Assembly (NCBI GenBank): GCA_013397075.1
Contig: VWZS01003937.1
Coordinates: forward strand, 4,360,100-4,424,099
DNA length: 64,000 bases
Direction: 5' to 3'
Source of the DNA: Rhabdornis inornatus
Taxonomy: Eukaryota; Chordata; Aves; Passeriformes; Rhabdornithidae
Position numbers and translations under genes: made by a program. Of the stretch, positions 12,140 to 24,500 are shown in pieces. Numbering within the stretch: position 1 is the stretch's first letter; each line of letters starts with the position of its first letter. The notes under the pieces are model-generated. The model worked only from the letters and a program-made list of their open reading frames with translations. It was not told the DNA's origin and did no database searches.

Positions 12140-15100
12140 GGTTCAGTAATAATGCTATAGAAATCTGTCAAAGTACTCCTTTATTCAAATTATTATGTTT
12201 TAACCCATAAAGGTAGCTTTGGAAGGAGCTTTTTGTTATCCAGAAGCTCTGGAACTGCATCCAGTAAACAAACAGGAAGCTACTGATTCATTTCAAGCTT
12301 AAAGGAAAGTACACAGTACATAGTCTCTTCCCAAAAGGTATGATCAAGAAAATAATTTTTGAATAAGTAACACAATTTCTAACATCTTAAACGTTTTGAC
12401 ATTTCTACCCACAATTGCAAGGTAAATCAAGTATTAAGCCCCACCACCAGGTAAGTAGAAAAATCAGCTGATTTTCAGAGCAGCTACACAAAAATAAGGG
12501 GTAAATAAATTCAGCGTGATTTTTGTTGGTCTTGACTGTTCTTCTTGCCTTTCCTGTCTCTTGCTATTTGAGCCAGTTTTTGGCACAGCAGACTTGGGCA
12601 CTGCCCATGCACCAGTAAAAAACACCACACAGAGTCACAGGCTGAGCCAGTGGCACAGCCAGCAGGAACCTCAGATGCCAGCCTCCAAGTTCTGCTTACA
12701 GGAGATATTTCTGTCCATGCTGCAGCAAGGAAAGCCCTCAGAAGATATGTGCTGCATCAACAATTGGAAATCTGGCCAAGAATATCTGTGGCAGATGCCT
12801 GTAAGACCTGGAGATCCACTCGCACAAAGCAACACTCCATTGAAACAAAGGTCGTGATCCCTGGCATTGACCCCCGAGATGGTGTTTCTTCCAAACCCTT
12901 CACCTTCCTGATGTTCAGAGCTCGCAGACTAACCCAGCCTAGGAGGAAGGGCTCCAAAACCGATGTCAGACAGCACAAGGGTGCTTTGTACCCTTGCAGG
13001 ATGGCCCCATCGTGTGACAACAGAGGAAAACTGCACCCACGTGGGAATGCACTCGGGAATACAAAGCCTGCTTTCTCAGCAGGTGGTCCGCTGCCAGTGA
13101 TTTAATTTATTCTAGCTAAAAAAAAAATCCGGAGCGGTTCTTGGACAAAGACCTGGGATTAGCAAGTGAAAGACAGCCTTCCTTTTAACCCCTTTGTCAC
13201 TTCTACACAGAAACGCTGCTTTGTGCTTTAGAACTCCACTGCTTTGCATGGAGAAGGAGGGGGGGCTGTGGGATAAGTGGCAGTTGCACGGGGTGTTTGA
13301 AATAAAGGTTTAATTGTGGCAGGATTTCAGATTTTCATTCATTCAAGCACTGTGCCCTTTTGACAGTGGGAGTTTGTTAATTCCATCACCCCTGTACATC
13401 TAAGTCAGTTACACATTTTCATTTCCAAGCCAAGAAGTTAAAATTGGTAACATTTTAGAAGTTAGTATTAATGAAATTAAACTGATCTCAGCTCAACTAG
13501 TTTACCTCCTTTGGCTAACGGTATTTACTGTGGTCTGCACTCAGAAGCTTTTGAGCTCTGTGTGTGGCTTGCACCATATGGCTGCATCAGGGGAGCCTTG
13601 ACACTTACACGCCAGAGATGCTACCTCACTTCCTTCCTCCCTCACACTTCCTTCCTCCCCCGCTCCAAACCCAGCTCTTTTTTTCTGCTGTTCTTTCCAC
13701 ATCCTCTCCCAGTGCTCAAAACCTTCCTTCGTTTTCCAGTGTATTAACTGTCTCCACCCTGGAGACCTGCCCTCTTTGGTGCCCCTTTGGATGTCTCCAG
13801 CTCCCACATGTTTCCCTTCTGGGACCTATGTCACTGTCCCACTTCCTGGTGGGGCAGAAGTAACTCCCCTTCCCATCGCTGGCCCACACGAAATGAAATA
13901 CGGAAGTGGCCCATTGGTGCACAGGATCCAGCTTTGATAGAGTTAACTTGCTTCATGGCAGCCTATATGCCCCTGTGATTTGCATTTGTGACTAGAACAG
14001 TGTAAAAAACATAGCACTGTTACTTCTGAACAGTGCTTGCACAGTATCAAAGCCCTCCAAAATGCTTTTTCAGGATGAGAGGAGGGTCATCTCCAGTCCA
14101 AAGGATGAAGTTTAGCAAGCCCTGATCACCTCCCTCATCTGAGCCACATGGAGTCTTTTGCCCCAGACAAACTTCATCCTTTGGACCTTGCTATGAGGCA
14201 GATGGACCCCGAAAAGTGGTAAGCCACATTCCAGTCTCCCTCTGCCCACCCCCTATCTATAGATTAAAGCAGATAAACATATGAGAGTATTGAGTTCTTT
14301 CCACTACCTGCATGTACGTGTGAAAACTGTTTTATCACTTACATAAAAATTTAGATCTTTAGTATGCATTATTTTCAATAAAATAAACTTGTCATTTAGC
14401 TAATGAAAGGGAGCTATTTGATAAAACTTGATAAAGCTTCCTGTCAGAAGCTGAGCTGAGCTGCAAGAAGTCGAGGGCTTATTCTTAACCTAGAGTGAAT
14501 GCAAAGTAACAAGGCTCAGCTTAGACCAACAAGGGTCTCAAACAGTAACAGTGGTAATTAACATTTGTCACAAGCTAAAACTGTACACTGAGAGTGACGA
14601 CAGCTCAGATGACTAAGTGTAATTGCTTAATGACAGTAAATCGACCAGAGCTCCAGGTAGTCAGTCTTTTTGATTATCATGAGATCAAACGATAATATAG
14701 TTGGGAAGGAAATTCAATAGGTCAGACCAATACGTTGCCCAGGGCTGGACTGGACAGCAAGACCAATCAAGCAAAGAGATACAATCTTTCAAAATTTATA
14801 CTGTTTTTCTGCAGGTTTGCACTACTGTACGGCTGTGTAACATTGACAAATTTCTTCAGTTACAAAATGTAAAATAACAGGGTACAAAAATAAGCACTTT
14901 AATTGCTTTAATTCTGCTTACCATGTAAGTAAAAGCAGGGATTATATCCCTCACTGGCTTTTAGACCAGACTATTGCTTCCACAGGAAAGAACCATGATG
15001 TGCCAAAGCCTGAAGCCTGACATCTGCTGCCAAATTGCAGTGAGTGACCCGAGGCTCCCAGAGAGTTCACAAGGGGCCAGCAGAGGCCCAGCAATTCTGC

Positions 15101-15328
15101 CATTGTGGCACAACACAGGACCAGAACCAACAGCACAGCACATCCTCCCTCCCCAGTTCCCTTTTTCCCCTTTATGAAGGCTGGCTGTACAGGGATAAAT
15201 GCAATCCATGTTTAGGATCTTCCTCAGGTTCGATCTTACTCGTCATCACAAACTAAACAGCAAGTGAGCATCTTCTGAGAGATGCAAGATCAATTCACAA
15301 CTGATCACGCAGCACCAGGCAGGATTCA
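12140..15328. other. Intergenic DNA and probable URB2 3'UTR, no gene seen
   Basis: The part nearest 15,328 is probably the URB2 3'UTR on the minus strand. Further left there is an 18-bp inverted repeat (14,096-14,186), a 10-bp palindrome around an E-box (13,036-13,045) and two overlapping plus-strand ORFs at 12,516-13,105 that I cannot assign. Confidence 0.55.
14096..14186. repeat. 18-bp perfect inverted repeat with 55-nt spacer
   Basis: The arm at 14,096-14,113 (gtccaaaggatgaagttt) is the exact reverse complement of 14,169-14,186. Pairing stops outside the arms. Such an arm pair can form a hairpin in DNA or RNA. I recognise no family. Confidence 0.9.
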
Positions 15329-15526
15329 TCATGCAGTGTATTTTTCCTCCCCCTGCTTTTTTGCTTTGTGGTAGCGGTTGTAATCATTATACAGATCCTT
15401 AAAGACCTCCCTCACGCCTGCTGGGAGCGATGCACTTAAGAACTTGATGTCCCGCTCAATGCAAAGATCAAGGATGTGATATATTCCTTCTGTGAGATGT
15501 GCCTTCACAGCTGGGTGCAGAGTCAC
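15329..15526 (-). CDS. URB2: URB2 last coding exon and stop
   Basis: 65 codons plus TGA: VTLHPAVKAHLTEGIYHILD through YHKAKKQGEEKYTA. The first codon is GTG (Val), directly after a cttgtag acceptor, so it is an exon start and not a translation start. The 3'UTR runs toward lower coordinates. Two ATTAAA hexamers on the minus strand (14,907-14,912 and 14,898-14,903), about 420 nt past the stop, are candidate poly(A) signals. An AATAAA at 13,111-13,106 is a distal alternative. Confidence 0.97.
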   Translation of the reverse strand: MTLHPAVKAHLTEGIYHILDLCIERDIKFLSASLPAGVREVFKDLYNDYNRYHKAKKQGEEKYTA

Positions 15527-18500
15527 CTACAAGAAGAACAAAATTGCCTTAAACTTGAAGACAGAAAGGCAAGAAAACACCGTTTCCATAGTCAGTGTAC
15601 ATTAAATGCTGACAATGATATCCTTTGCATCAGACCATCTGGAACAGCCCACTAGATAAAATCCAAGATTTTGACTTGTGCAGTATTTTCCTAAATTTTG
15701 CAAACATGTTTTGCAGAACAAGCACAGCCCTTGCAGTAAAATCCACAGGAGCACTATACACATTGGTGCAGTGGCAAAGACACTAATCATCCTGGAATCA
15801 CATGGACACTCCTCAGCACAACAACTCTAATTTAAAAAACCCCAAAATACTTGCCTTGGATTACACATTGCAGTAGATTCTGTATGTCTCCTATAGGCTG
15901 TATGTTATTAAGTCAGTTTCAGATGAGCACCTGCTTTAGGCTGCTCTCTCATTTACATTGGGTAGTCAAACAATTTTAACTTATCACTTAACAATTTCAT
16001 ATTTATCTAACAATTTTATTTCTGAGTACTTCAATGTGCAAGCCTTAATAAAAGAAGCCTTCAAAATTCTCAGGAGATGTGTATTTCCTTAATCGGTTTT
16101 AACACCAGGAATCAGGTACCTTGCAGAAATCATGCAGAAAGTTGGAGGAATACAAGAAATGACTCAGGACACAGCACCCTGCTCCCAACATTACCTCTGC
16201 TCAACCCCACAATCAGCAGGACCACCACTAACAACCAGGAACATCAGTGCTGACTCTGGAGTCCTCTTCTGCTCTAGGCTAATTGAGATTTGTCCTGTGC
16301 TCACAAATCACTTGCTAAATACTTCACTGCCCAAGACAGTGCTGGCCTCTGGCATCATCACATTATTTTTGCTGCAGAACCATGTCTTATCTTTGCTGAA
16401 TCCCAAAATTAGCTTTATGCCTCCAGATGTGAGCCTCTGCACTCCAGGCCTAATGAAAATTACATAAAAAGCTGTCATTAAAATTCAAGCTTCTTTCTTC
16501 CTTAGGCAACTAATAAACTTTCTACTAATGAAGTGCACTCCTCATCAGTGTGACAGGCTCCTGCTCTCTTTCTGCCCTAAATGTGGAATAGCTAATACAT
16601 TTTGTTAGATCTGCTAACATAGCAGGGAAAAACATACAGCGGGCATTAAGGTACATAAGACTTCCTTCAGATCTGCAACCCTGAAGAGTTTGCTTGTCCA
16701 AGAGATTGTAATTTTTCCCTTCTCTGCTAGTTGATCAATTGGTTTGTTTACAACAGATGTTATTTCTCCCTACACTGTGCAATACAGTTGTAGAACAGCT
16801 GAGCATCACGGCTCCCAGTGAATGCACTGGGCTGGATTCTCAGAGAAATGACTGCAGAGAACAAGGACAGGAAAACCCACAGCTACTGACAATATGGACC
16901 AGATGGCCCACTTGGGATAAGCAGCTATCTCAGAGCTGCAGTTAATGGAACTGCATCCCTCACATCACAAATTCATTTGGACCCATGCCTTATTTGGGCC
17001 ATTCTTGCTTTGCAGTTTCCTATAAACACCAATAACACCATGGGAAGCAGAACCAAAGATTTAAACAGCTGCCACTACTGGCTGGCAGTTAATTATATTT
17101 TTAAGTGGTTTATGGTCTATACAGTTAGCACAACCAATTTGTCAAGCATTATAGAGCTCTTGATGTGAGACATTAAATGTGTGAAGAGGTATTTCACTAT
17201 TGCTGAATTAAGCAACAGCTCACAGGCAACAAGCAGAAAGCACTGTCAACAGTATGAAAGAGATGCCACCCACTCCAGTAAGGAATCTTTCTAGATTAAT
17301 ACAAAATAATTTGTGGTATAAAGAGGAAGCACTGAGGGAGCTGTTACACAACCACTTTAGGGTAAGTGACTGCTTAGGCCAGTAGTTTTCATCACTTCTA
17401 GTTCACCAACCCTTAAAAGGGTTCCAGTAACTGTGCAGATGCCTATATGAAGATTTAAATCTACTAACGTGTTTTTCTCAGTTATCTTTGATGGACCCTC
17501 AGAGTCTTCATATCACAGGAAGAAAGACACTGATCCTGACTTGGAAGAGATGAATGGTTAAAAGAGTTTTTCTCTCCTTCTGCAGAGCAACATGAAAGAT
17601 GTATACATGCCCCATTTAAGACAGGCATCTGAGGCCCCCCTTTCCTCTGATATCCATCAATTCCCAGCAGTCTAATGAGCAAATAAATCATCACCTACTT
17701 TTGATCTATCTATTCTGTCAGACAGGAAACACTCCTTTGCCACAGTGTCTGGTGGCTCACTACACCAATTCCCCCTTCCACACCCAAAGGTTCCATGCAT
17801 ACATTACTGATCTGTGGTTTCAGCTATCATCCATCACTTTCCATTTCCCAGTGAACATCTTGCACAAAACTTTCCTAGAAGTCTCATGAGGCTGTGTACT
17901 CCTGCTAACACTGAGACAAGTGTCCTTTAAATTTAAAAAGGTCGTTTGACAATTCAAGTCAGGCTTTCAGACTTGCATTCAGTGATGACCAGATTACAGA
18001 ATTCACAGATGATTAAAGGGAACAGAAGTCATCTTAACAGCAATTTTCCCTTTGCTGAACTGCTACATTCACTATGTAAACAATAACCAACTAACCAGGA
18101 ACACTAAATAATATGGCTAAAATCTGACATCTCCCATTGTTTTTCTCCCTTACCCCCCCTTCCCCCAAAAAAAGAAAAAATAAAAAAGACAGGCGACAGA
18201 GAAGGCAGCAAAGTTTAACCTCCGTAATAACCTTCATATTTAGCTACACTGGTTACACCTCAATCCTTCAGAAACATAGCACCAGTTAGGTTTGTATTTT
18301 TTCGTAGGAGGGCCGAAAAACAAAGAATAAATTTCTTTTCTGTATTTCAGCCCATGCCCTGACCAGAATCACAAATAATCAGTTTGCAGGTACTTGCACC
18401 ACAAGCAACACTCAAACCCTGGTGAAATCTAAATCTATTGGGCTGAAGAAAATGACAAGCTGAAGTTACTTTTGGATGAGAGAAAACACCGATCTGGCTC

Positions 18501-21500
18501 TGGCATCCATAAGAGCAGAAGCAGTTGCCTTCAGTAAAGATCAGAATAGTATCTTTGGTACAGAAGGAGAATGACTGAAAAGCTAACAATTCTTGCCTTG
18601 GTAACATTTTTTCCATCCACTTAATCATTTAAACCATACTAAAAGATATTTTCCAGGAGAATCATCCACCATTACTTTGCCAGATGGGGCCTTAACTGCT
18701 ATCAGTCCTGGACAACTGAGAGTATTTGGGAGATAAACTTAACTACCAGATATATAAGGAAGACGTTTTTAACAATGGTGGTGGCAAAACTCTGGAACAG
18801 GTTGCCCAGAGAAGTGGTGGATACCTCATCCCTGGAAACATCCAAGGCCAGGTTGGATGTGGCTATGAGCAGCCTGATTTATTTCAAGATGTCCCTGCTC
18901 ATTGTAGAGGACTCGGACTAAATGACCTTTAAAGGTTATTTTTCAACCTTTTAACCCAAACCATCCTATGATTCTATGGAGAAAAGCAACACCCAACATG
19001 GCACTAATGCAAAGCATCTTTGTACCTGGGCACTGCATTATTTTACTTTAAAAGAAAAAATCCACAGCCCACACCTTTAGAAAAATTTCCAGGAGTTTGG
19101 TAAGAATGATTCTCAGGAACTCTTGCATAATATAACAACCTGGACCAAACCTGCACCTCCATGAGGCATAACAACTTCTGTAACTTCACAAATTTTACAA
19201 AATTTAACAGAGTTGCCTTTGGAACAGAAACTCCAAATCTAGCACAATACTAAGGCACTTTCAAGATGAATGAGAACATACCTTCTGCAATTCAGTCACA
19301 TACTGAGCCACCATGAAAGCAGAAAACACAGTGAAGTTCTCCATTTCTGCAGCAATATGAGTATACATCCGTTCCACCAAGTGTGCACATTTCAGTATCA
19401 TTTCAAACTCTTCCATGTTGCCTAAAACACAAAGTGAGATGCAGCCTGGTATTTGAGGCTTAAAAACATTAGGGAAAAAAGCCCAAGGAATCAGCCTTCC
19501 ATGATCCTTGAACTACATGAGGCCAAGGACAGCTTGGCTATTTTATCATCTTTTCTTATCAAGCCACAGCTAGAGGCCCCCCCACAACACATAGAATACA
19601 TCTCTTAGAATGGCTATTTTGCAAGAGCACACTGATGCCAATTTCATGTGCACTGCAAGACAAAAATTACTTGTTATAGATGTTGAAGTGCTCAAAACAG
19701 CAGTTAAGGTCCCTTCCACAATTCAGTCCCAACTACCACTGTGGAGGAGAGAACAAGGAGACAAGAAAATTGTATTCCCTACCTAGAGAAAATCAGAAGA
19801 CATTTCTTAGAAACAGCATAGTAAGAAAGCTTTCTGATGAGATCTATTTTGTGGAATATAGCAGCAAAAGCTACATCACTAGAGATATTTAAAGTGAGAC
19901 TAGTGAGATCAGCTGAGAATTAACTCAGTAGGCAGAGAATGAAGAGAGCTAGTATAAACAAAGGAGAAGGGAAATCCAGAAATTACTTTCATGTTATGTT
20001 ACAAAAACAGAACAATCTTGCACAGATAAACAGCATCATTTTTCAGCTTGAGGATGCCATGGACCTGTAAGCTTCCTGTGATTATTTCCTTATGTAAACA
20101 TATTGCAGAAGCAAGAAAATTCTCCAAATCTGGCACCATTTTAACATACCTTTTCCTGTATCACTGAGCCTCAGCTAATATATTCCTCTACAATATATTC
20201 CTCTACAATACATACACTTATATTTGCCCATAGCTATGGGCAACATATCAGCTGAGATAAATCTGAACATGGCACAGGCTGTAGGACATCAGCAGAAAGC
20301 TGAGACAGAATCAGTTTCAGGTCGTGAAGTCAACTTGTCTCAAAACTCTCCACTACGAGTGACAGGGTATTTGTGTCCTGACCACCTTAATCATTGTGGA
20401 CATCTCTGACTTGTCTACTTTGACTATGTAAATTCTTTAATAACTTCCAGTAAGAAATCTGCTTTTCTCCCTTCCTCTTAGGATATTTAATTACACTTAT
20501 TACAATTCCTTGACCATACAGATTTATCATCAAATCCCAACTGATGCTTCAGATACACACAGAGTTCTTATACTTAGCATAGAATGGTCACAATTCAGCT
20601 CTGTAGTAAACATAGCTCCAATCTCAAGAAATTCCATTTAGCAGCTTCCATTTAGGATTACAACTCACACATATTAGCATGAATCACTGGACCTCACAGC
20701 CACCATGATTGCAGACACAGCGGTTGATAGGCAGAGCAGAAATTGGGCACAGCAAGCCTTACTGCTTCCTGTCTACTTGCCAGCCAGTCAGTGAAGAATA
20801 ACTTATTCACCAGAAGAAATGCTGTCTGCATGCAGCTCCCCAGGAGCCCCGGTTATCTTTCTACGCCCACAACACCACAAAGCTCATCCCCAACTTTTTA
20901 TAAAGGACAGATAGGACTGACAGTTTCAATGCCACAGCTAGGTTTTGAGAACTTTGCCCTGTTCAGCATCTCCTCTTCTAGAGTATATATATAATGCAAA
21001 GGTGGAAAAGATATGGTACCTCTGTCTCCTTTCTGACGTCCTTCATGCATGACAGAAACAACCAGACGATGGAAACTGCACAGAAAAGATGGCGCTGCTT
21101 TCAACAGCACCTGAAAAAGACATTAAATAAAAACATCTGAGATTACATAGCAGAGGGAGTGGAGAGAGTAGAAACTATCTTTTCATTCTGCATCCTGAGC
21201 CATTTGTGCTTCTGGAATCAATCACAGAAAAAGGCAACATTTTTTCCTAACCTAGCATCAGATGCTCATAAGCAATCCCCTGCCAAAGAACAACAATGAA
21301 AAAACAAGCAAAGCAGAACATCTGAAATTATGTGATTTTGAGATTCATAGCCTTTTAAATGACAAACAGTACAATGCACTTCCATACTATCAAGACAAAA
21401 TATTTCAAAACCATATTAAAAAAAAATTCCATCACTAATGTGTTTGCTCTTTCAAACTTTTTCCCCTTCTCCCAGTCCCTCACAGATATACCTTTGGATG

Positions 21501-24500
21501 ACACTGCACAATAGAGAAGAGCACTTCATGGACCCCCAGGAAGACACCACGATAGTCTTCTGTTTTCAGATGATCCAGAGGGACTGCTAGAAGAATGCTG
21601 AATGCCAATGAAACATGATGTGGATTCACAAGAACTCCTTCTCCCTGCCTTAGCAGAGCTGCTACAGTCTCTAGAATAGGTATAACTATGATAGAAATCA
21701 GTGACTGGTCCTGACAGGCCTCTTTGGTTTGCAGCTACAAGACAGGAAACAGACAATAAGAAATGCATTAGCCACTTATCATTATTGTTGGAACACCAGA
21801 GAACCCTAAGGCTCTGACTGGAGTCAATGGAACTAGACCTGTGCTAGCTGGACTGGCAGGGAGACTCCTGCACCTGAACCACTTTCACGCAATTGTGCCC
21901 TGTGTCAGGATGAATATGATGCATTTCAAACAAACACTGCTGTGAGTATTAACTGGAATAGCAACTATTCCCCAGCCCCCTGAAAACCAGCACCTCTTTA
22001 CACACCTCTTCACATGAATCCAATGATGCAGTTCATTCTTTCTCATGCATACAGACAAATCAAAAAGGGCAGAAACTGCAAGCTTATGATTCCCAGGCAC
22101 TGCAGAACCAACCTCTGATAAATTCTTGCTTAGAGATATCATCCCAAGAGAAGAAAAACCTACGTTACTAGGTTTATATGTTGTACAAATGAAGGGCTGC
22201 AAACTTGGGTTTGATTAGTTTCTCTTTCATAATTCAGTGAATTTATATAATTACTTTTTTCTATAAGCACTTTTTTAGTTTTGTTTCGCTGCTGTTCGCT
22301 TCTGCAAGATGATATGGTTATCTTCTGCTTTGGACAGGAGGAAGGAAAGGAGACAGACTCTCTACCCTGCAGTCTAAGAAGTTTCTCCCAAGCTCCATAT
22401 TACATGGTGTAGTTCCATAAAATTACTGTGTATAAGAAGTGGATGACCTGCACACTGCACTCACAGGAGGAAATTTACTTGAGGAAGGAGGAGAAAAAGG
22501 GTCTAGACAAAAACACTCAGATGAATCTGGCATGGATTAGTTTAGGTTTTGTTCCTATGTGCTTCTGTGCATCGCTAGAGACTCTAACAGATAGGAAGGG
22601 TAGGTAATGAAGTTACAGCAAAGAGATACTTACAGCTAAAGCTGTGATTATCTGTGGGCTGGCAAACCAGAAAGCTTTCTCTTTGTCTCCACTTAATGGG
22701 CAGCTGAGCAACAATTTGGTTAGCGTAACAGCTGACAATACTTCCTGCAGAAAGCAGACAGATCGTCAGTCAGGGGTACAAGGCACACTGGCTCCTTTCA
22801 AGTACAGAAGAGCTCTTTCAAGGCCAGTGGCACTTTTGAGCATAACCAGAGCCTTGACACACGAAAGGCCTCCCACCAATACCTCTCTTTGGAAATTGTG
22901 AAGTAAGCAGCAGCTTAACAGAATTCAATGCACTGAGAAGCACTAACCCAAACGTACTTTATGCCACATTTGCTCTGCAATCAACTTACTGCACAAGAAG
23001 GCTTACATGACTTTCAAGAAAGGAAAGCCTTCTCATACAACTGCCACTAGATGACAGAGGGAAGCAGAGGCAATACAAGGATACCAGAACACTATAAATT
23101 AAGAATACTGCTTTTGGCAGCAGGGTTTTTTTTACTTGCTAGTTGTTTATACAGACTGATAAAAGAAGCATATTGCAAGCTACATTCAGGTGGCAGGAAT
23201 TATCTATGCTGTTCAGAAATTTCAGATGCACTTTCAAAAAGATGCATCAAGAATTGATACAGCACATCCACGTCTCTTTCTGACAAATAAGATAGGGCCG
23301 GACAACCCTGCAAGTTTAATCCAAGTGTCATTCTCAAGTCACTGTGCCTTCTATGGAGCATACAGTTGATTTTGTTGCCAAAAGTGTTCCATACATCACC
23401 ACTGGTGCTTAAGCTGCTCTGAAGAAGGGAACAAAATTTTAAAAGATACTGAGTACTATCTGGTTATTGCTGAATAGTCTTTAGAGCAAAAAGTACCAAA
23501 AGCATAGGTGCAGTTTTGGTTTTACTTAAAAATGCCAGCACTTCTAAAAGTGCCTTTAACCTTATAAAAAAAGAGCCACAGACAAACACTGACTGCTGGT
23601 ATCTGTTATGCAAGAGGTCTGGGCAGCAAGTAGGAAAGAGTTTTCAGCATGGCCTGTAACACCACAGCTGTGTGATTTCTGTTGTCAATACATGGAATCA
23701 AGACTGCTGAGCCCTTAAGCTGGACAGAAAGTTTTTTTGAGTAGGTTTGCATATCTTTCCACCTCTCAATTTATATACAGAACATAGCAGTCACCAAGCC
23801 CTTATCCATGTAAATTAATTTGACCTGACCAATGAACATAAAGCAGGAAGAAGAAAAAAATATTTAACAAATGTCATTCAGCCAACAACCTTTTTTCAAG
23901 ATACAGTAGACGGCAGAAGGAAGTTGACAATACACTAAGCTCGGGCCTTACTTTAGCCTTCTGCTGCCAAACATTCTTCACTTCCAGTCCTTGCAGCACC
24001 AGCCTCATTATGGCATAAAACTCCTCGGGAGAGCAGTTTCCCAGCACCTTGACAAGCACCTCTGTCAGCTCCATCTCCATACTTCGGATCACCTGGGCTG
24101 TAATTGCAGGACCTGCATATTCAAGAGACAAAAGCAATCAATTCCCAAGACAAGGACTTCTGCAGGTAAGAATAGGACAAACTGAAAATGAAACAGCTCT
24201 GGGGATACCTTTTTAACTCAAATACATAGAGGGCTTGATACTTTCTCTTTACCTTTCCCCAGGAGTGCAATGACTTGATGATCTCAAGTATATCCTACCC
24301 TCAGGTTCACAGAACAGGCATCATAGCAATAAAAAATCTACAATAATACAGAAAGACTACACCAAAGCAGCTGCACAAGCCAAGGCAGCAGGCCAAAAAA
24401 GCCACAGGTCTTTTCTACAAATGGTGGCCAGAGATCCACCACAAAGCACAAAGCTTTTTTTATGACTACTTAATGGCAATACAAATACTGAGATCACAAC

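Noticed and set aside
13036..13045. 10-bp palindrome cccacgtggg as a promoter element
   Set aside because: A single E-box in intergenic DNA without a CpG island or nearby gene start; expected by chance at this frequency.
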